A stretch of DNA of 64,000 nt from Limibacter armeniacum (GTDB lineage: Bacteria > Bacteroidota > Bacteroidia > Cytophagales > Flammeovirgaceae): positions 806,001-870,000 of the forward strand of contig NZ_JBAJNO010000008.1 of NCBI RefSeq assembly GCF_036880985.1, read 5' to 3'. A program made the translations under genes and the position numbers. How positions within the stretch are numbered: position 1 is the stretch's first letter; every line of letters begins with the position of its first letter. The notes beneath the pieces are model-generated. The model searched no databases, was not told the DNA's origin, and saw only the letters and a program-made list of their open reading frames with translations. Below are positions 17,555 to 26,591 of this stretch, piece after piece.

Positions 17555-18006
17555 GTGGGTAATGGTTTGCGTTGGGCTTCATCTCCTTACTCCCTGCTTT
17601 CAGTGACTGAAAAGTAGAATGTAGGAATGAGGGGTTTTTGATGAATATTTCGTTTAAGGGTTTTTACGAACCCTATTTTTTGTAAAAAATTACTTTTCAG
17701 TTAAAAAATGGGTTTGAAAATGACTTAAAATTACAAAAAGTGAATATTTATATGAAAAATAGGATAAAATTTAAACTACTATTTGGTTGTTTAAGTATTT
17801 TGTAATAAAATTGGATATGAGTTAGGAAAATCACTAAAAACAGTGATGTATTTTGATAAAATGTTAACTGTACAATTAATGGATTGAATATCCATCTGAT
17901 ATATTCAAAACTCAGCCAATTCAATTATTACTATGTGTGTTTATGCTCTGAATTAATTACCAAAACATTACTGGAGCTATTAATCATTCTAAAACCCTTG
18001 TAAATA
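17555..18006. other. AT-rich leader region before the ammonium transporter
   Basis: This 452-base stretch holds no credible ORF. It must contain the amt promoter. Several TATTTTG-like strings occur, but none pairs with a TTTG at 19-20 bases, and no sigma-54 TGGC/TTGC pair was found. I see nothing else. Confidence 0.35.
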
Positions 18007-19386
18007 ATGTACAACGCTTTCTACTTTTTACTAGACGCAGCCGTGCCAGCAATGCAGTTGGCTGCCAATACAGTAGCTGACGCCGCTTCAGCTGTAAGTA
18101 CCACTTCAGCAACTGATACAGCAGCAACCGCAGCTGTTGCTACCGCAGAGGAGGTTCAAATGATTAGCCTCACAGCCAACAACGTATGGATGATGGTAGC
18201 AACTGCTCTTGTCTTTATCATGCACTTAGGATTTGCTGGAGTAGAGGCAGGATTTACACAGTCTAAGAATACTGTAAACATCCTGTTTAAGAATGTACTT
18301 ACATTTGCGATCGGCTTGCTGTCTTACGCATTTATTGGATTCAAACTGATGTACCCAACAGTAGCAGATCCAAACGGATTCCTGAACTGGTCAGGAATTG
18401 GCATCGGTATGGGTGCTGACTACGTGTCAGGAGCTTATGCGGATGGACACTATACTTACTGGACTGACTTCCTGTTCCAAGGTATGTTTGCAGCAACTGC
18501 CGCAACAATCGTATCAGGTGCAGTAGCAGAACGTATCAAAATCAGTGGTTACCTGATCTTTACTTTGATTTTTGTAGGTGTAATCTACCCAATGGTAGGT
18601 ATGTGGCACTGGGGCGGAGGCTTCTTGGCTAGCATGGAAACTCCTTTCATTGACTTCGCTGGTTCTACACTGGTTCACTCTGTAGGTGGCTGGGGTGCAT
18701 TGGCTGGTGTGTTGATCCTAGGTCCACGTATCGGTAAATATGTAGATGGCAAAGTAGTAGACAAACCAGGTTCAAGTGTGCCTTTGGCTACAATCGGTGT
18801 GTTCTTGCTGTGGTTAGGCTGGTTCGGTTTCAATGGCGGTTCTGTATTGTCTGCTGATCCAGAAGGAACTTCACTTGTACTGGTAACAACTTGTTTGGCA
18901 GGTGCGGCTGGCGCAATTGGTGGCTACGTAGCAGGATACTTTGTGTTCAAAAGACTTGACCTTGGCATGGTGCTGAACGGTATCCTTGCAGGTTTGGTAG
19001 GTATCACAGCTGGTGCAGACATCATGTCTCCAGTAGAGGCAATCATCATCGGTATGATCTCAGGTGTGTTGGTAGTACTTGCTGCGAAAACGCTTGACAA
19101 ACTGAAAATTGACGATTGTGTGGGTGCGATACCTGTACACCTTGTGTGTGGTATCTTCGGAACACTGGCTTGCGGTATCTTCGGTGCAAAAGCAGGTGTT
19201 GACCAGTTCCTTACTCAGCTGATCGGTGTAGCAGCTTACGGTGCGGTATCATTCTCTGTAGCATTCCTGATCTTCAAACTGCTCGACGTGACAATGGGTC
19301 TGAGAGTATCTGAACAGCACGAGCTGGAAGGTCTTGATAGCCACGAGCACGGTATGAGAGGTTATACAATTACTTTTGACGACTAA
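18007..19386 (+). CDS. amt: Ammonium transporter
   Basis: The 459-residue protein moves ammonium across the inner membrane. After an Ala/Thr-rich N-terminal leader of about 50 residues, the Amt core begins at TANNVWMMVATALVFIMH and contains GFAGVEAGFTQSKN, WHWGGGFLA, VHSVGGWGALAGVLILGPR and the D-x-x-x-H segment DDCVGAIPVHLVCGIFGTLA with a conserved pore His. Eleven membrane helices are expected. It opens a cluster with a porin and glutamine synthetase, a nitrogen-assimilation group. No glnB/glnK gene is beside it, which is unusual. Codon use is strongly biased (many CTG, AAC, GGT), suggesting high expression. Confidence 0.95.
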   Translation: MYNAFYFLLDAAVPAMQLAANTVADAASAVSTTSATDTAATAAVATAEEVQMISLTANNVWMMVATALVFIMHLGFAGVEAGFTQSKNTVNILFKNVLTFAIGLLSYAFIGFKLMYPTVADPNGFLNWSGIGIGMGADYVSGAYADGHYTYWTDFLFQGMFAATAATIVSGAVAERIKISGYLIFTLIFVGVIYPMVGMWHWGGGFLASMETPFIDFAGSTLVHSVGGWGALAGVLILGPRIGKYVDGKVVDKPGSSVPLATIGVFLLWLGWFGFNGGSVLSADPEGTSLVLVTTCLAGAAGAIGGYVAGYFVFKRLDLGMVLNGILAGLVGITAGADIMSPVEAIIIGMISGVLVVLAAKTLDKLKIDDCVGAIPVHLVCGIFGTLACGIFGAKAGVDQFLTQLIGVAAYGAVSFSVAFLIFKLLDVTMGLRVSEQHELEGLDSHEHGMRGYTITFDD

Positions 19387-19399
19387 TCATATATAACAA

Positions 19400-19427
19400 A
19401 GAGTTGCACTGTAATGGTGCAACTCTT
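19400..19427 (+). terminator. Hairpin after amt
   Basis: GAGTTGCAC and GTGCAACTC pair perfectly over a 7-base loop 14 bases after the amt stop. The T-tract is short, so termination is plausible but not certain. Confidence 0.6.
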
Positions 19428-19920
19428 AACATCCAAAACAAATCATAATCAAAAGCCTAATTAAAGCTGTTAGCTCTCACAACTTTTCATAACAGTTTTA
19501 CAGGTTCCGAAAGCAATCTCTGTGTATACTGAAGCGAATTTTAAAAACCCGAAACAAAGTGGTGTTAAACGCATCATAAACCTTCAAAAAGTACTTCCTT
19601 CAGATCTTGTTAAAGTTAAAACCTACTGCTGATAGATTTTGACAGCAAAACGGTAAAGTGTTTCTGGTAAAAGTATCAGAATTAACAGTAGGAATTAACA
19701 AAGTCGTTTCTATTCAGAAGCGGACACAGTACTCCTTTGTCTTTATTTTCAATTCGTTGATTAATAGTAGTCTTGGAGGAAGAAAGGAGCTGTAGAGAAA
19801 TACGCTATTATCAAAGGATTAGAATAAACTAAGGAGTGTAAAAAAAGAAAGCTGCCAGTCTCTCACCCCTGGCAGCCAAACATCGAAAGCCAAAATGTTC
19901 ACTCTTAAACTTTCTTAGTT
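19428..19920. other. Long leader before the porin gene, with a stable hairpin
   Basis: No ORF with support in about 490 bases. A strong stem, GCTGCCAG with CTGGCAGC around an 10-base pyrimidine-rich loop (19851-19876), sits 45 bases before the porin start. It lacks a T-tract, so it is not a terminator; it may act in the 5' untranslated RNA. No consensus promoter was recognised. Confidence 0.4.
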
Positions 19921-20994
19921 ATGTGCAAAATTACACGTTTGTTCTTTGTTTTCCTAATGACATCTATAATTTCTACTGCATGGGCGCAGGAAGAAGAAGC
20001 GCCAAAACTTCAGGTTTCAGGTGCAGTAGATGCATATTATAAATATGACTTTGGCAAAAGCCCAAATGCTTATACAAGTTTTACTGATTCGCATAACTCG
20101 TTTCAGTTAGGTATGGCGAACCTGATCCTCTCTCAGCAAGTAGGGAAGGTAGGTTTTGTGGCTGATCTTGCTGTTGGTCCACGTGCAGATGCTGCCAATG
20201 GATATGTGAGTGAAGATGGTTCGATTAGCTCACTGTCCTTGATCAAGCAGTTGTACATGACGTATTCACCAACAGATTACTTAACAGTTACAGCTGGTAA
20301 CTTTTCCACTTTTGTTGGATATGAGGTGATTGATGCTAACGGCAACTTCAACTACAGCACTTCTTACCTGTTCTCCAATGGTCCGTTTTACCATACAGGT
20401 GTTAAGCTGGACTTTGATTTGGGGAACGGTGTAAGTGCAATGGCTGGTATCTTCAATCAGACGGATACGAAGTTTCAGACCATTGACCCTAAGTTTTATG
20501 GCTTGCAGTTAGGTTATGCGCCAGAAGATTCTGGACTGGCACTATACCTGAACTACCTATACGGTAATCAATCAGGTGATGAGGACGTAGATGATATCGT
20601 GTCTCAAATTGACCTGACTGGTACTTATCAAGCGACAGACGCTTTTATGATAGGTTTGAACTCAAGCTATAAGAGCAATACAATTGAAGGAATGGAGGGT
20701 AATTACGGGTTCTTTGGTACTGCATTGTACCTGAACTATGCAATTACAGAAAGCTTTGGCCTTGGTGCGAGAGGAGAGCATTTTGAAATGTACGGTGGAG
20801 AGGATGAAACAGGTAGCGCGCTGTCAGAAAATGTGATGGAGTTTACGTTATCTGCAAATATCAAGCAAGGTCCATTGACAATCATTCCAGAGTTTAGATT
20901 CGATAAAGCATCTGTAGACATGTTCTCGGATGCGGACGATAACCCAACAGATGCGGCGACAAGTTTTCTTGTAGCTGCCTACTATTCTTTCTAA
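19921..20994 (+). CDS. Outer-membrane beta-barrel porin
   Basis: The 357-residue protein has a signal peptide cleaved near AWAQ (residue 23) and alternating hydrophobic beta strands ending in a terminal aromatic (AAYYSF), the mark of outer-membrane barrels. LQVSGAVDAYYKYDFGK at the mature N-terminus and LYMTYSPTDYLTVTAGNFSTFVGYE recall the OmpL-like beta-barrel porin-2 group. It lies between amt and glnN, so I infer it admits a nitrogen compound or small solute, but specificity is not visible. The start ATG directly precedes the signal peptide. It is followed by two tandem terminators. Confidence 0.82.
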   Translation: MCKITRLFFVFLMTSIISTAWAQEEEAPKLQVSGAVDAYYKYDFGKSPNAYTSFTDSHNSFQLGMANLILSQQVGKVGFVADLAVGPRADAANGYVSEDGSISSLSLIKQLYMTYSPTDYLTVTAGNFSTFVGYEVIDANGNFNYSTSYLFSNGPFYHTGVKLDFDLGNGVSAMAGIFNQTDTKFQTIDPKFYGLQLGYAPEDSGLALYLNYLYGNQSGDEDVDDIVSQIDLTGTYQATDAFMIGLNSSYKSNTIEGMEGNYGFFGTALYLNYAITESFGLGARGEHFEMYGGEDETGSALSENVMEFTLSANIKQGPLTIIPEFRFDKASVDMFSDADDNPTDAATSFLVAAYYSF

Positions 20995-21013
20995 GCAAGT
21001 GTGTTTTGGTTCT

Positions 21014-21050
21014 ACTCTGCCTGGTCGCATTAGCGACCAGGGAGTTTTTA
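21014..21050 (+). terminator. First of two terminators after the porin gene
   Basis: CCTGGTCGC and GCGACCAGG form a stable stem followed by GAGTTTTTA. Confidence 0.8.
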
Positions 21051-21085
21051 CACCTTGATAGGAAAGAAATGTGTATGAAATTAAG

Positions 21086-21117
21086 AAAACAGGGTTTATT
21101 CAAGCCCTGTTTTTTTG
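21086..21117 (+). terminator. Second tandem terminator after the porin gene
   Basis: AAACAGGGTTT and AAGCCCTGTTT form a stem with one G-U pair and run into seven Ts. It may back up the first. Confidence 0.82.
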
Positions 21118-21177
21118 ATATAAGGTATTATAAGCCGTGTTATGGGTTTTGTTTTAATCCCATTTTTAGGAAAAGTG

Positions 21178-21208
21178 TTGTTTTATTGAGGAATAATACT
21201 CATTTTTG
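21178..21208 (+). promoter_or_regulatory. Candidate glnN promoter (weak)
   Basis: TTG at 21178-21180 and CATTTTTG at 21201-21208 are separated by 20 bases, close to the Bacteroidetes TTTG/TAnnTTTG pattern but with C in place of T at the first -7 position. It lies about 120 bases before glnN. Confidence 0.3.
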
Positions 21209-21329
21209 AACCGTGTTAAGAACTATGTGTGTTATTTCAAGGTGATCTCAACCGTTTTTAGACAGTTAGGTCACACACAATGCTTAGAAATTAAAATCTA
21301 CATTAAGATTATCTTCAAACGCTGTATCC

Positions 21330-23480
21330 ATGACAAATCTTAGACTGAATGCCGTTGAAAAGGCGCTGGCTAGAACTACTAAGTCAGTTGACGTACCTTC
21401 AAACAAGATTTCTGATTACTTTGGTGATGACTGCTTCGATCTGAAAAAATTGAAAGCAGCTGTTACACCTGCTGTATTCGAACAAGTTCAAGCTTCTATC
21501 GAAAAAGGAGCTAAAATCGATCCTGAAACTGCTGACGCTGTAGCTGCAGCTGTTAAGGAGTGGGCGGTTGCTAAAGGTGTTACACACTGTACGCACTGGT
21601 TCCAGCCATTGACTGGTTCATCAGCAGAAAAGCACGATGCATTTTTCGATTCAAGAAAAGGTGTTGAAATATTCAAAGGTTCTACTCTGATACAGCAGGA
21701 GCCTGATGCATCTTCATTCCCTAACGGTGGTATCCGTTCTACTAACCTTGCTAGAGGTTATACTGGTTGGGATCCATCATCTCCATTCTTTATTGTTGAG
21801 TCTACATTGTGTATCCCTACGATCTTCGTATCGTTCACTGGTGATACATTGGATTATAAAATGCCATTGCTGAAAGCTCAGGAAGCAGTTAGCAAAGTGG
21901 CTGTTGAAGTATGTAAATACTTTGACGAAGAAGTAACTGCTGTTAGCGCATCTTTGGGTTGTGAGCAGGAGTACTTCCTAGTTGATAAAGCGTTCTACGC
22001 TGCAAGACCTGACCTTTACATCACAGGTAGAACACTGTTCGGTGCTGCTCCTGCGAAAGGTCAGCAGTTGGATGACCACTACTTTGGTTCAATTGCACCA
22101 AGAGTGTACGCATTCATGAAAGACTTCGAGATTGCGTGTCTGAAATTGGGTATTCCTGTACAGACTCGTCACAACGAGGTAGCGCCAGGTCAGTTTGAGG
22201 TGGCTCCTTTGTTTGAGGAGATCAACGTTGCTGTTGACCACAACCTGCTGATGATGGATGTAATGCAGAAAGTTGCTGACAAGCACGATCTGAAAGTGTT
22301 GTTGCACGAGAAGCCATTCAAAGGTCTGAACGGTTCTGGTAAGCACAACAACTGGTCACTGATCACAGATAACGGCAGAAACCTGTTTGATCCAGAAGGA
22401 AGCCTTTACTTCCTGACATTCTTGGTGAACACAGTTAAAGCTGTACACAAATATGGTGACATCATCAGAGGTTCAATCGCTTCTGCTGGTAACGATCACC
22501 GTCTGGGCGCTAACGAAGCACCTCCAGCAATCATGTCAGTTTTCTTGGGTTCTACTTTGACTGAGTTCTTGGACAAAGTTGAGGCTACAGGTGAGCTGGT
22601 TTACGAAGATGGCGAGGACAAATTCATGCAGTTGGGTATCGAGAAGATTCCTTCACTGAAATTGGATAACACTGACCGTAACCGTACTTCTCCATTTGCC
22701 TTCACAGGTAACAAGTTTGAGCTGAGAGCTGTAGGTTCTACTCAAAACTCAGGTACTCCAATGGCTATCCTGAACTTGGTAGTAGCAGAGCAGTTGACTC
22801 AATTCAAAGCTGAAGTTGATGCCCTTATCGCAGGTGGGAAAGACAAAGAAGAGGCTATCAGAGAAGTATTGATTACTTACATCAAAGAATCTAAGGCTAT
22901 CCGTTTCGAAGGCGATGGTTACTCACAAGAGTGGGTAGAAGAAGCTGAAAGAAGAGGTTTGTCTAACGTGAAAGATACGCCAAGAGCACTGAAATTCCTG
23001 GTAACTGAGCAGGCAATGGAAGTATTTGCTAAGCACGGTGTATTCAGCCACAAAGAAATTGAAGCGAGATACGAGGTTTGGACTGAGATCTACAAGACTA
23101 AACTGGATATCGAAGCTAGAACAATGGAGTCTATCGCTCTGACTAAGATTATCCCTGCAGCTTCTCGTTACATGGGTAAATTGGTTGAGACTGCAGCTGT
23201 TGCAAAGAGCATCGGTATTGAGTCTAGAGGTCTTGTGAAGACTATCGAGGAGGTTGCTTACCAAATCGACGTGTTGAAAGAAGGTGTTGCTTCTATGGCA
23301 ACTGATCTTGATCGCATCGAAGAAATGGGTGACGTTGTTGAGCAGGCTATTGCTTTCGCTGACACTGTAAAAGGTGTACACTTCGAGAAAGTAAGAGGTG
23401 CAGTTGATGCGCTGGAAGCATTGGTTGACGATCAGGAGTGGCCATTGCCAACTTACAGCGAAATGCTGTTCCTGAAGTAA
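21330..23480 (+). CDS. glnN: Type III glutamine synthetase
   Basis: GSIII makes glutamine from glutamate, ammonia and ATP as a dodecamer. The 716-residue length matches GSIII, much longer than GSI. THCTHWFQPLTGSSAEKHDAF is the conserved N-terminal block. SLGCEQEYFLVD (metal-ligand Glu), HNEVAPGQFEVAP, KPFKGLNGSGKHNNWSL and AGNDHRLGANEAPPAIMS are the catalytic blocks, followed by FAFTGNKFELRAVGS. The C-terminal about 150 residues form the helical GSIII-specific extension. It lies downstream of amt and the porin and should consume the ammonium they bring in. Codon bias is strong, as in amt and act. A terminator follows. Confidence 0.97.
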   Translation: MTNLRLNAVEKALARTTKSVDVPSNKISDYFGDDCFDLKKLKAAVTPAVFEQVQASIEKGAKIDPETADAVAAAVKEWAVAKGVTHCTHWFQPLTGSSAEKHDAFFDSRKGVEIFKGSTLIQQEPDASSFPNGGIRSTNLARGYTGWDPSSPFFIVESTLCIPTIFVSFTGDTLDYKMPLLKAQEAVSKVAVEVCKYFDEEVTAVSASLGCEQEYFLVDKAFYAARPDLYITGRTLFGAAPAKGQQLDDHYFGSIAPRVYAFMKDFEIACLKLGIPVQTRHNEVAPGQFEVAPLFEEINVAVDHNLLMMDVMQKVADKHDLKVLLHEKPFKGLNGSGKHNNWSLITDNGRNLFDPEGSLYFLTFLVNTVKAVHKYGDIIRGSIASAGNDHRLGANEAPPAIMSVFLGSTLTEFLDKVEATGELVYEDGEDKFMQLGIEKIPSLKLDNTDRNRTSPFAFTGNKFELRAVGSTQNSGTPMAILNLVVAEQLTQFKAEVDALIAGGKDKEEAIREVLITYIKESKAIRFEGDGYSQEWVEEAERRGLSNVKDTPRALKFLVTEQAMEVFAKHGVFSHKEIEARYEVWTEIYKTKLDIEARTMESIALTKIIPAASRYMGKLVETAAVAKSIGIESRGLVKTIEEVAYQIDVLKEGVASMATDLDRIEEMGDVVEQAIAFADTVKGVHFEKVRGAVDALEALVDDQEWPLPTYSEMLFLK

Positions 23481-23526
23481 GATTAAACCACTTGCCGAGA
23501 TTTCGGTTTGTGCAAATCATAAAACG

Positions 23527-23557
23527 GAGGCTGATACAAATGTATCAGCCTCTTTTG
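23527..23557 (+). terminator. Terminator between glnN and the first T9SS paralogue
   Basis: GAGGCTGATAC and GTATCAGCCTC pair perfectly over AAAT, followed by TTTTG. It serves glnN and, being two-sided, possibly the convergent minus-strand gene ending at 23560. Confidence 0.85.
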
Positions 23558-23559
23558 TT

Positions 23560-26397
23560 TTACCGGATAATGAATTTCTGAGTGCTTTGTTGTGTATCGC
23601 TATGATAGTTTAAGAGATATACGCCACTCGGTAAATTGAGTTCTTGTTCTCCTGATGGAAGAATAATGATTTTTTCCCCCATCAAACTTCTAATTTCAAC
23701 CTGACCTGAAGCACTCTGTGGAGTAGTGATCTGGATATTCCCGTTGGAAGGGTTCGGGAATACCTGTAGGATGGTGGAATTGATACTATTGGCTTCAAAA
23801 CCGCTGACCTCAATACTTCTGACATACCTTTGAAGCAATGTACCTGTACCATCAGCACCAGACCATGTTTCTATCATCAGCTCAAACGTGGTCGAAGGTG
23901 GGGTGAATGGTAGTAAATCACCATTGTCTTTACCTGTAAGGCTATAAGGGGCTTCATTTTCAACCTGAACAGTATTGCCATTGATTTTAAAGACGACACT
24001 TCCTACAGCCACTTTTGGGTTTACGACAACCGTCTGGTTGGGAGTGGAACTGAAGTCGATAGGGAAGCGGAAACCGACAAGATCATTGTCTTCCAGCAAG
24101 CCGATGTTTTGTTGTTGATCGGTGTCAAAAAGGAAGGTTTCTATATCGTATTCTTGCGAGTATTCAGCCGTAAAGCCTAGAAGAGAAAAACCTGTCAGAA
24201 TTCTTTTGCCATTTTCTGCCTTATAAGTGGCAAGGTAGTAAGGATTACTGTTTTGGTTGAAATATGTATCAGGTCTGTCAGAAAAGAAGTCATATGGAGC
24301 ATTTTCAAAGAGTCCTTGACTGAAACTTTTTGAAAATGTCAGAAGAAGATCACTGCCATTTTGTAATTCGGCACGTATGATGTATTCCCCTTCAGCATTG
24401 GTATTAGGATCGAAATACTGACTCAGGTTTACTGTTTGGGCTGCTTCAATTGGCTGTCCAACCTGTATGTGCTCTCCAAATAGGGATCTGATCATCAGAT
24501 AGATTTCAGATTGAGCTTCGGGATACTCAGGTGAATTGATTATATCAAAGTCCCATAAGATATCAATTGGTTCATTAATCAGGTAACCACCATATGCCAT
24601 ATAATGACCATCAACGAAAGGAAAAGGCAGTATATTCCCTTCTCCGTCTTTATGTTGGACAGGACCGTAACCTAATGGGCTGTGGAGTTCGACGGATACA
24701 TTCGTGATCGGGTCTTCACCTTTGTCCAGTTCAAAATAGTAGCTTCCTGAGCTGAACTGGCTAAGGTCCAATGTGAAGCCAAAACCTGTTGGGACCTCTG
24801 TCAGCCTTTCACCCGTGGTTGCATCTACCAAATATAGTCTAGGGTGAGATGTCTCATTGAATACAAGAAATGTCAATGGGGTTGAAACGGTTTCTCCTAC
24901 TATTTCACCTGTTCCATTCGCATCGGTATAGGCAGTTGCTTTTATATCATAGATACCAGGTTCTAAAGCCTCACCGATTGGCTGTCCGTTGTTGTCGCCA
25001 AACAGGAAATAAGGAGTTGTATTCTGAATGCTTTTGGCTACAGAAACCCCATTGCTGAAGACATTTTTCCTTAGTACCAGTTCCGTTTCAATACTTCCGA
25101 CACTTCCTGATGGAATTACTTCAATGTTGAAAAGATTTTCAGTGAAGTCTGACAGTGTAAAAGTGGAACCACTTGGGGCAGTTACCGGTATGGTAACGGT
25201 ACTGTTGTCAGGAGCGTAGGCTACCCTTGCAGATAGGGCAACTGGGGTAGGAGGAATATTCAAAATTGTGCTGAAAGTAATGGTTTTTTCAGCAACAAGG
25301 TTGCCTTGAAGGTTACTCTTGCTATATGCCTTTGCCGTGAGGGTGTAACTGCCGGGAGGTAGCGTTCTGACATTGAATTTGCCGTCATAGTCGCCAAAGA
25401 ATGTATAAGGGATTGTGTTTTCTGTTCGGCTTGAGCCGTTGAAGATCAGTTGCATACTATCTACACCGTCAGGCATGTTGGTTTTGAGGTAGAATTTTGT
25501 CTCTGCCAGATCCGGAAAGTTGGCAAGGTTGAATATATCACCATCAGATACCGAATAGAGATTATGCCTGACATCTTCTATAAGTGAGAAATTGATCTTG
25601 TCAGAAGAAGGTGGAGGTGTGGATGAATTACTTACATTGAAGCTTAGCTGCTTTTTCCCAATTGCATTTCCCGATGCGTTGTCAGCACTATAGACAGTAA
25701 CTTCCAATTGGTAGCTTCCTACATTGAGAGACTGTGCGTTCAATTTGCCATTGACATCTCCGAAAAGGGCATAGGGGACGACATTTTCGGTTTTTATGGA
25801 GTTGTTTAACTTGAATTGAACACTCTGGCTTCCTTGCAGGTTATTGGCAATTATATTGAAAGAGTTGCTGGGGAACTGAGATAGGTCAAGTGTGTAGTTG
25901 TCTTCTAACTGAGCAATGATGGTGTTGCTGGGAACATGGATTAAACTTAATATTACTTCGTCCCCATTTGGTGGAGGTGTATCATCTTTGACGACCGAAA
26001 ACTGAACAGTAGTCTCTCCCAAAAGTGTTCCTGAGCCATTGATACCGCTGAAAGCCTTTGCCGTAATCATATGGGAGCCAAGTGAAAGTGATTCACCATT
26101 GTAATTGCCATTACTGTCTCCAAATAATGCATATGGAGAGATGTTTTCAAAAGGACTTGCATTCCCATCATAGATCAGTTGGACACTGCCAGGGTTGAGG
26201 CTTTCAGCTACTGCCCGAATACTAAATGTATTGCCAGGAAAATCGCCTTGGTTAAGGGTCGCCCCATTTGTCAGTGCGCCAGTCTCGGTATCAGTATCAG
26301 ACCTGACAAGTTGAAGTGTGATATCAGATGACTGTGACTGTGCCCAAAAGGGTAAGGAGAATAGCCATAAGACCATTAGCGTAGTAATCAGTTTCAT
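23560..26397 (-). CDS. Modular secreted protein with T9SS sorting domain (paralogue 1)
   Basis: The 945-residue protein has a signal peptide (cleavage near AQSQ, about residue 21) and a C-terminal type A T9SS sorting domain of about 70 residues (VFPNPSNGNIQI ... GVYLLNYH ... KFIIR), so it should cross the outer membrane and be surface-attached or released. Between lie about seven tandem modules of 110-130 residues, roughly 24-140, 145-262, 268-385, 386-518, 518-630, 630-745 and 745-870. Modules 1-4 and 7 keep the core ENxxPYALFGDxNG ... LxxGxYxLTAxAYS ... NGxGxxLGxxTxxFxV. Modules 5 and 6 are degenerate. I do not know the function of this module; it looks Ig-like (all-beta). No catalytic domain is visible, so binding or adhesion is the likeliest role. 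The next two minus-strand genes are its paralogues. Confidence 0.85.
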   Translation of the reverse strand: MKLITTLMVLWLFSLPFWAQSQSSDITLQLVRSDTDTETGALTNGATLNQGDFPGNTFSIRAVAESLNPGSVQLIYDGNASPFENISPYALFGDSNGNYNGESLSLGSHMITAKAFSGINGSGTLLGETTVQFSVVKDDTPPPNGDEVILSLIHVPSNTIIAQLEDNYTLDLSQFPSNSFNIIANNLQGSQSVQFKLNNSIKTENVVPYALFGDVNGKLNAQSLNVGSYQLEVTVYSADNASGNAIGKKQLSFNVSNSSTPPPSSDKINFSLIEDVRHNLYSVSDGDIFNLANFPDLAETKFYLKTNMPDGVDSMQLIFNGSSRTENTIPYTFFGDYDGKFNVRTLPPGSYTLTAKAYSKSNLQGNLVAEKTITFSTILNIPPTPVALSARVAYAPDNSTVTIPVTAPSGSTFTLSDFTENLFNIEVIPSGSVGSIETELVLRKNVFSNGVSVAKSIQNTTPYFLFGDNNGQPIGEALEPGIYDIKATAYTDANGTGEIVGETVSTPLTFLVFNETSHPRLYLVDATTGERLTEVPTGFGFTLDLSQFSSGSYYFELDKGEDPITNVSVELHSPLGYGPVQHKDGEGNILPFPFVDGHYMAYGGYLINEPIDILWDFDIINSPEYPEAQSEIYLMIRSLFGEHIQVGQPIEAAQTVNLSQYFDPNTNAEGEYIIRAELQNGSDLLLTFSKSFSQGLFENAPYDFFSDRPDTYFNQNSNPYYLATYKAENGKRILTGFSLLGFTAEYSQEYDIETFLFDTDQQQNIGLLEDNDLVGFRFPIDFSSTPNQTVVVNPKVAVGSVVFKINGNTVQVENEAPYSLTGKDNGDLLPFTPPSTTFELMIETWSGADGTGTLLQRYVRSIEVSGFEANSINSTILQVFPNPSNGNIQITTPQSASGQVEIRSLMGEKIIILPSGEQELNLPSGVYLLNYHSDTQQSTQKFIIR

Positions 26398-26537
26398 TGT
26401 GTCAATGTTTTGATTTGAACTGTTTGGTTAAACCTGTGGAAAAAGCATATTAGAGAGCCGTCAGGTTCAAAAAGTACCCACTTCGTGTGCTGTGGATTAG
26501 TATATCAATGATGATATGAATTGTTTATGCTGTGTTA

Positions 26538-26580
26538 AAAAAGTAGGGCTTATTCGAGATGAAGTAAGCCCTACTTTATT
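26538..26580 (-). terminator. Terminator after T9SS paralogue 2
   Basis: AAGTAGGGCTTA and TAAGCCCTACTT pair perfectly; the minus-strand product runs into TTTTAAC. It separates paralogue 2 from paralogue 1, so each has its own transcript. Confidence 0.85.
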
Positions 26581-26591
26581 TATAATCAAGA

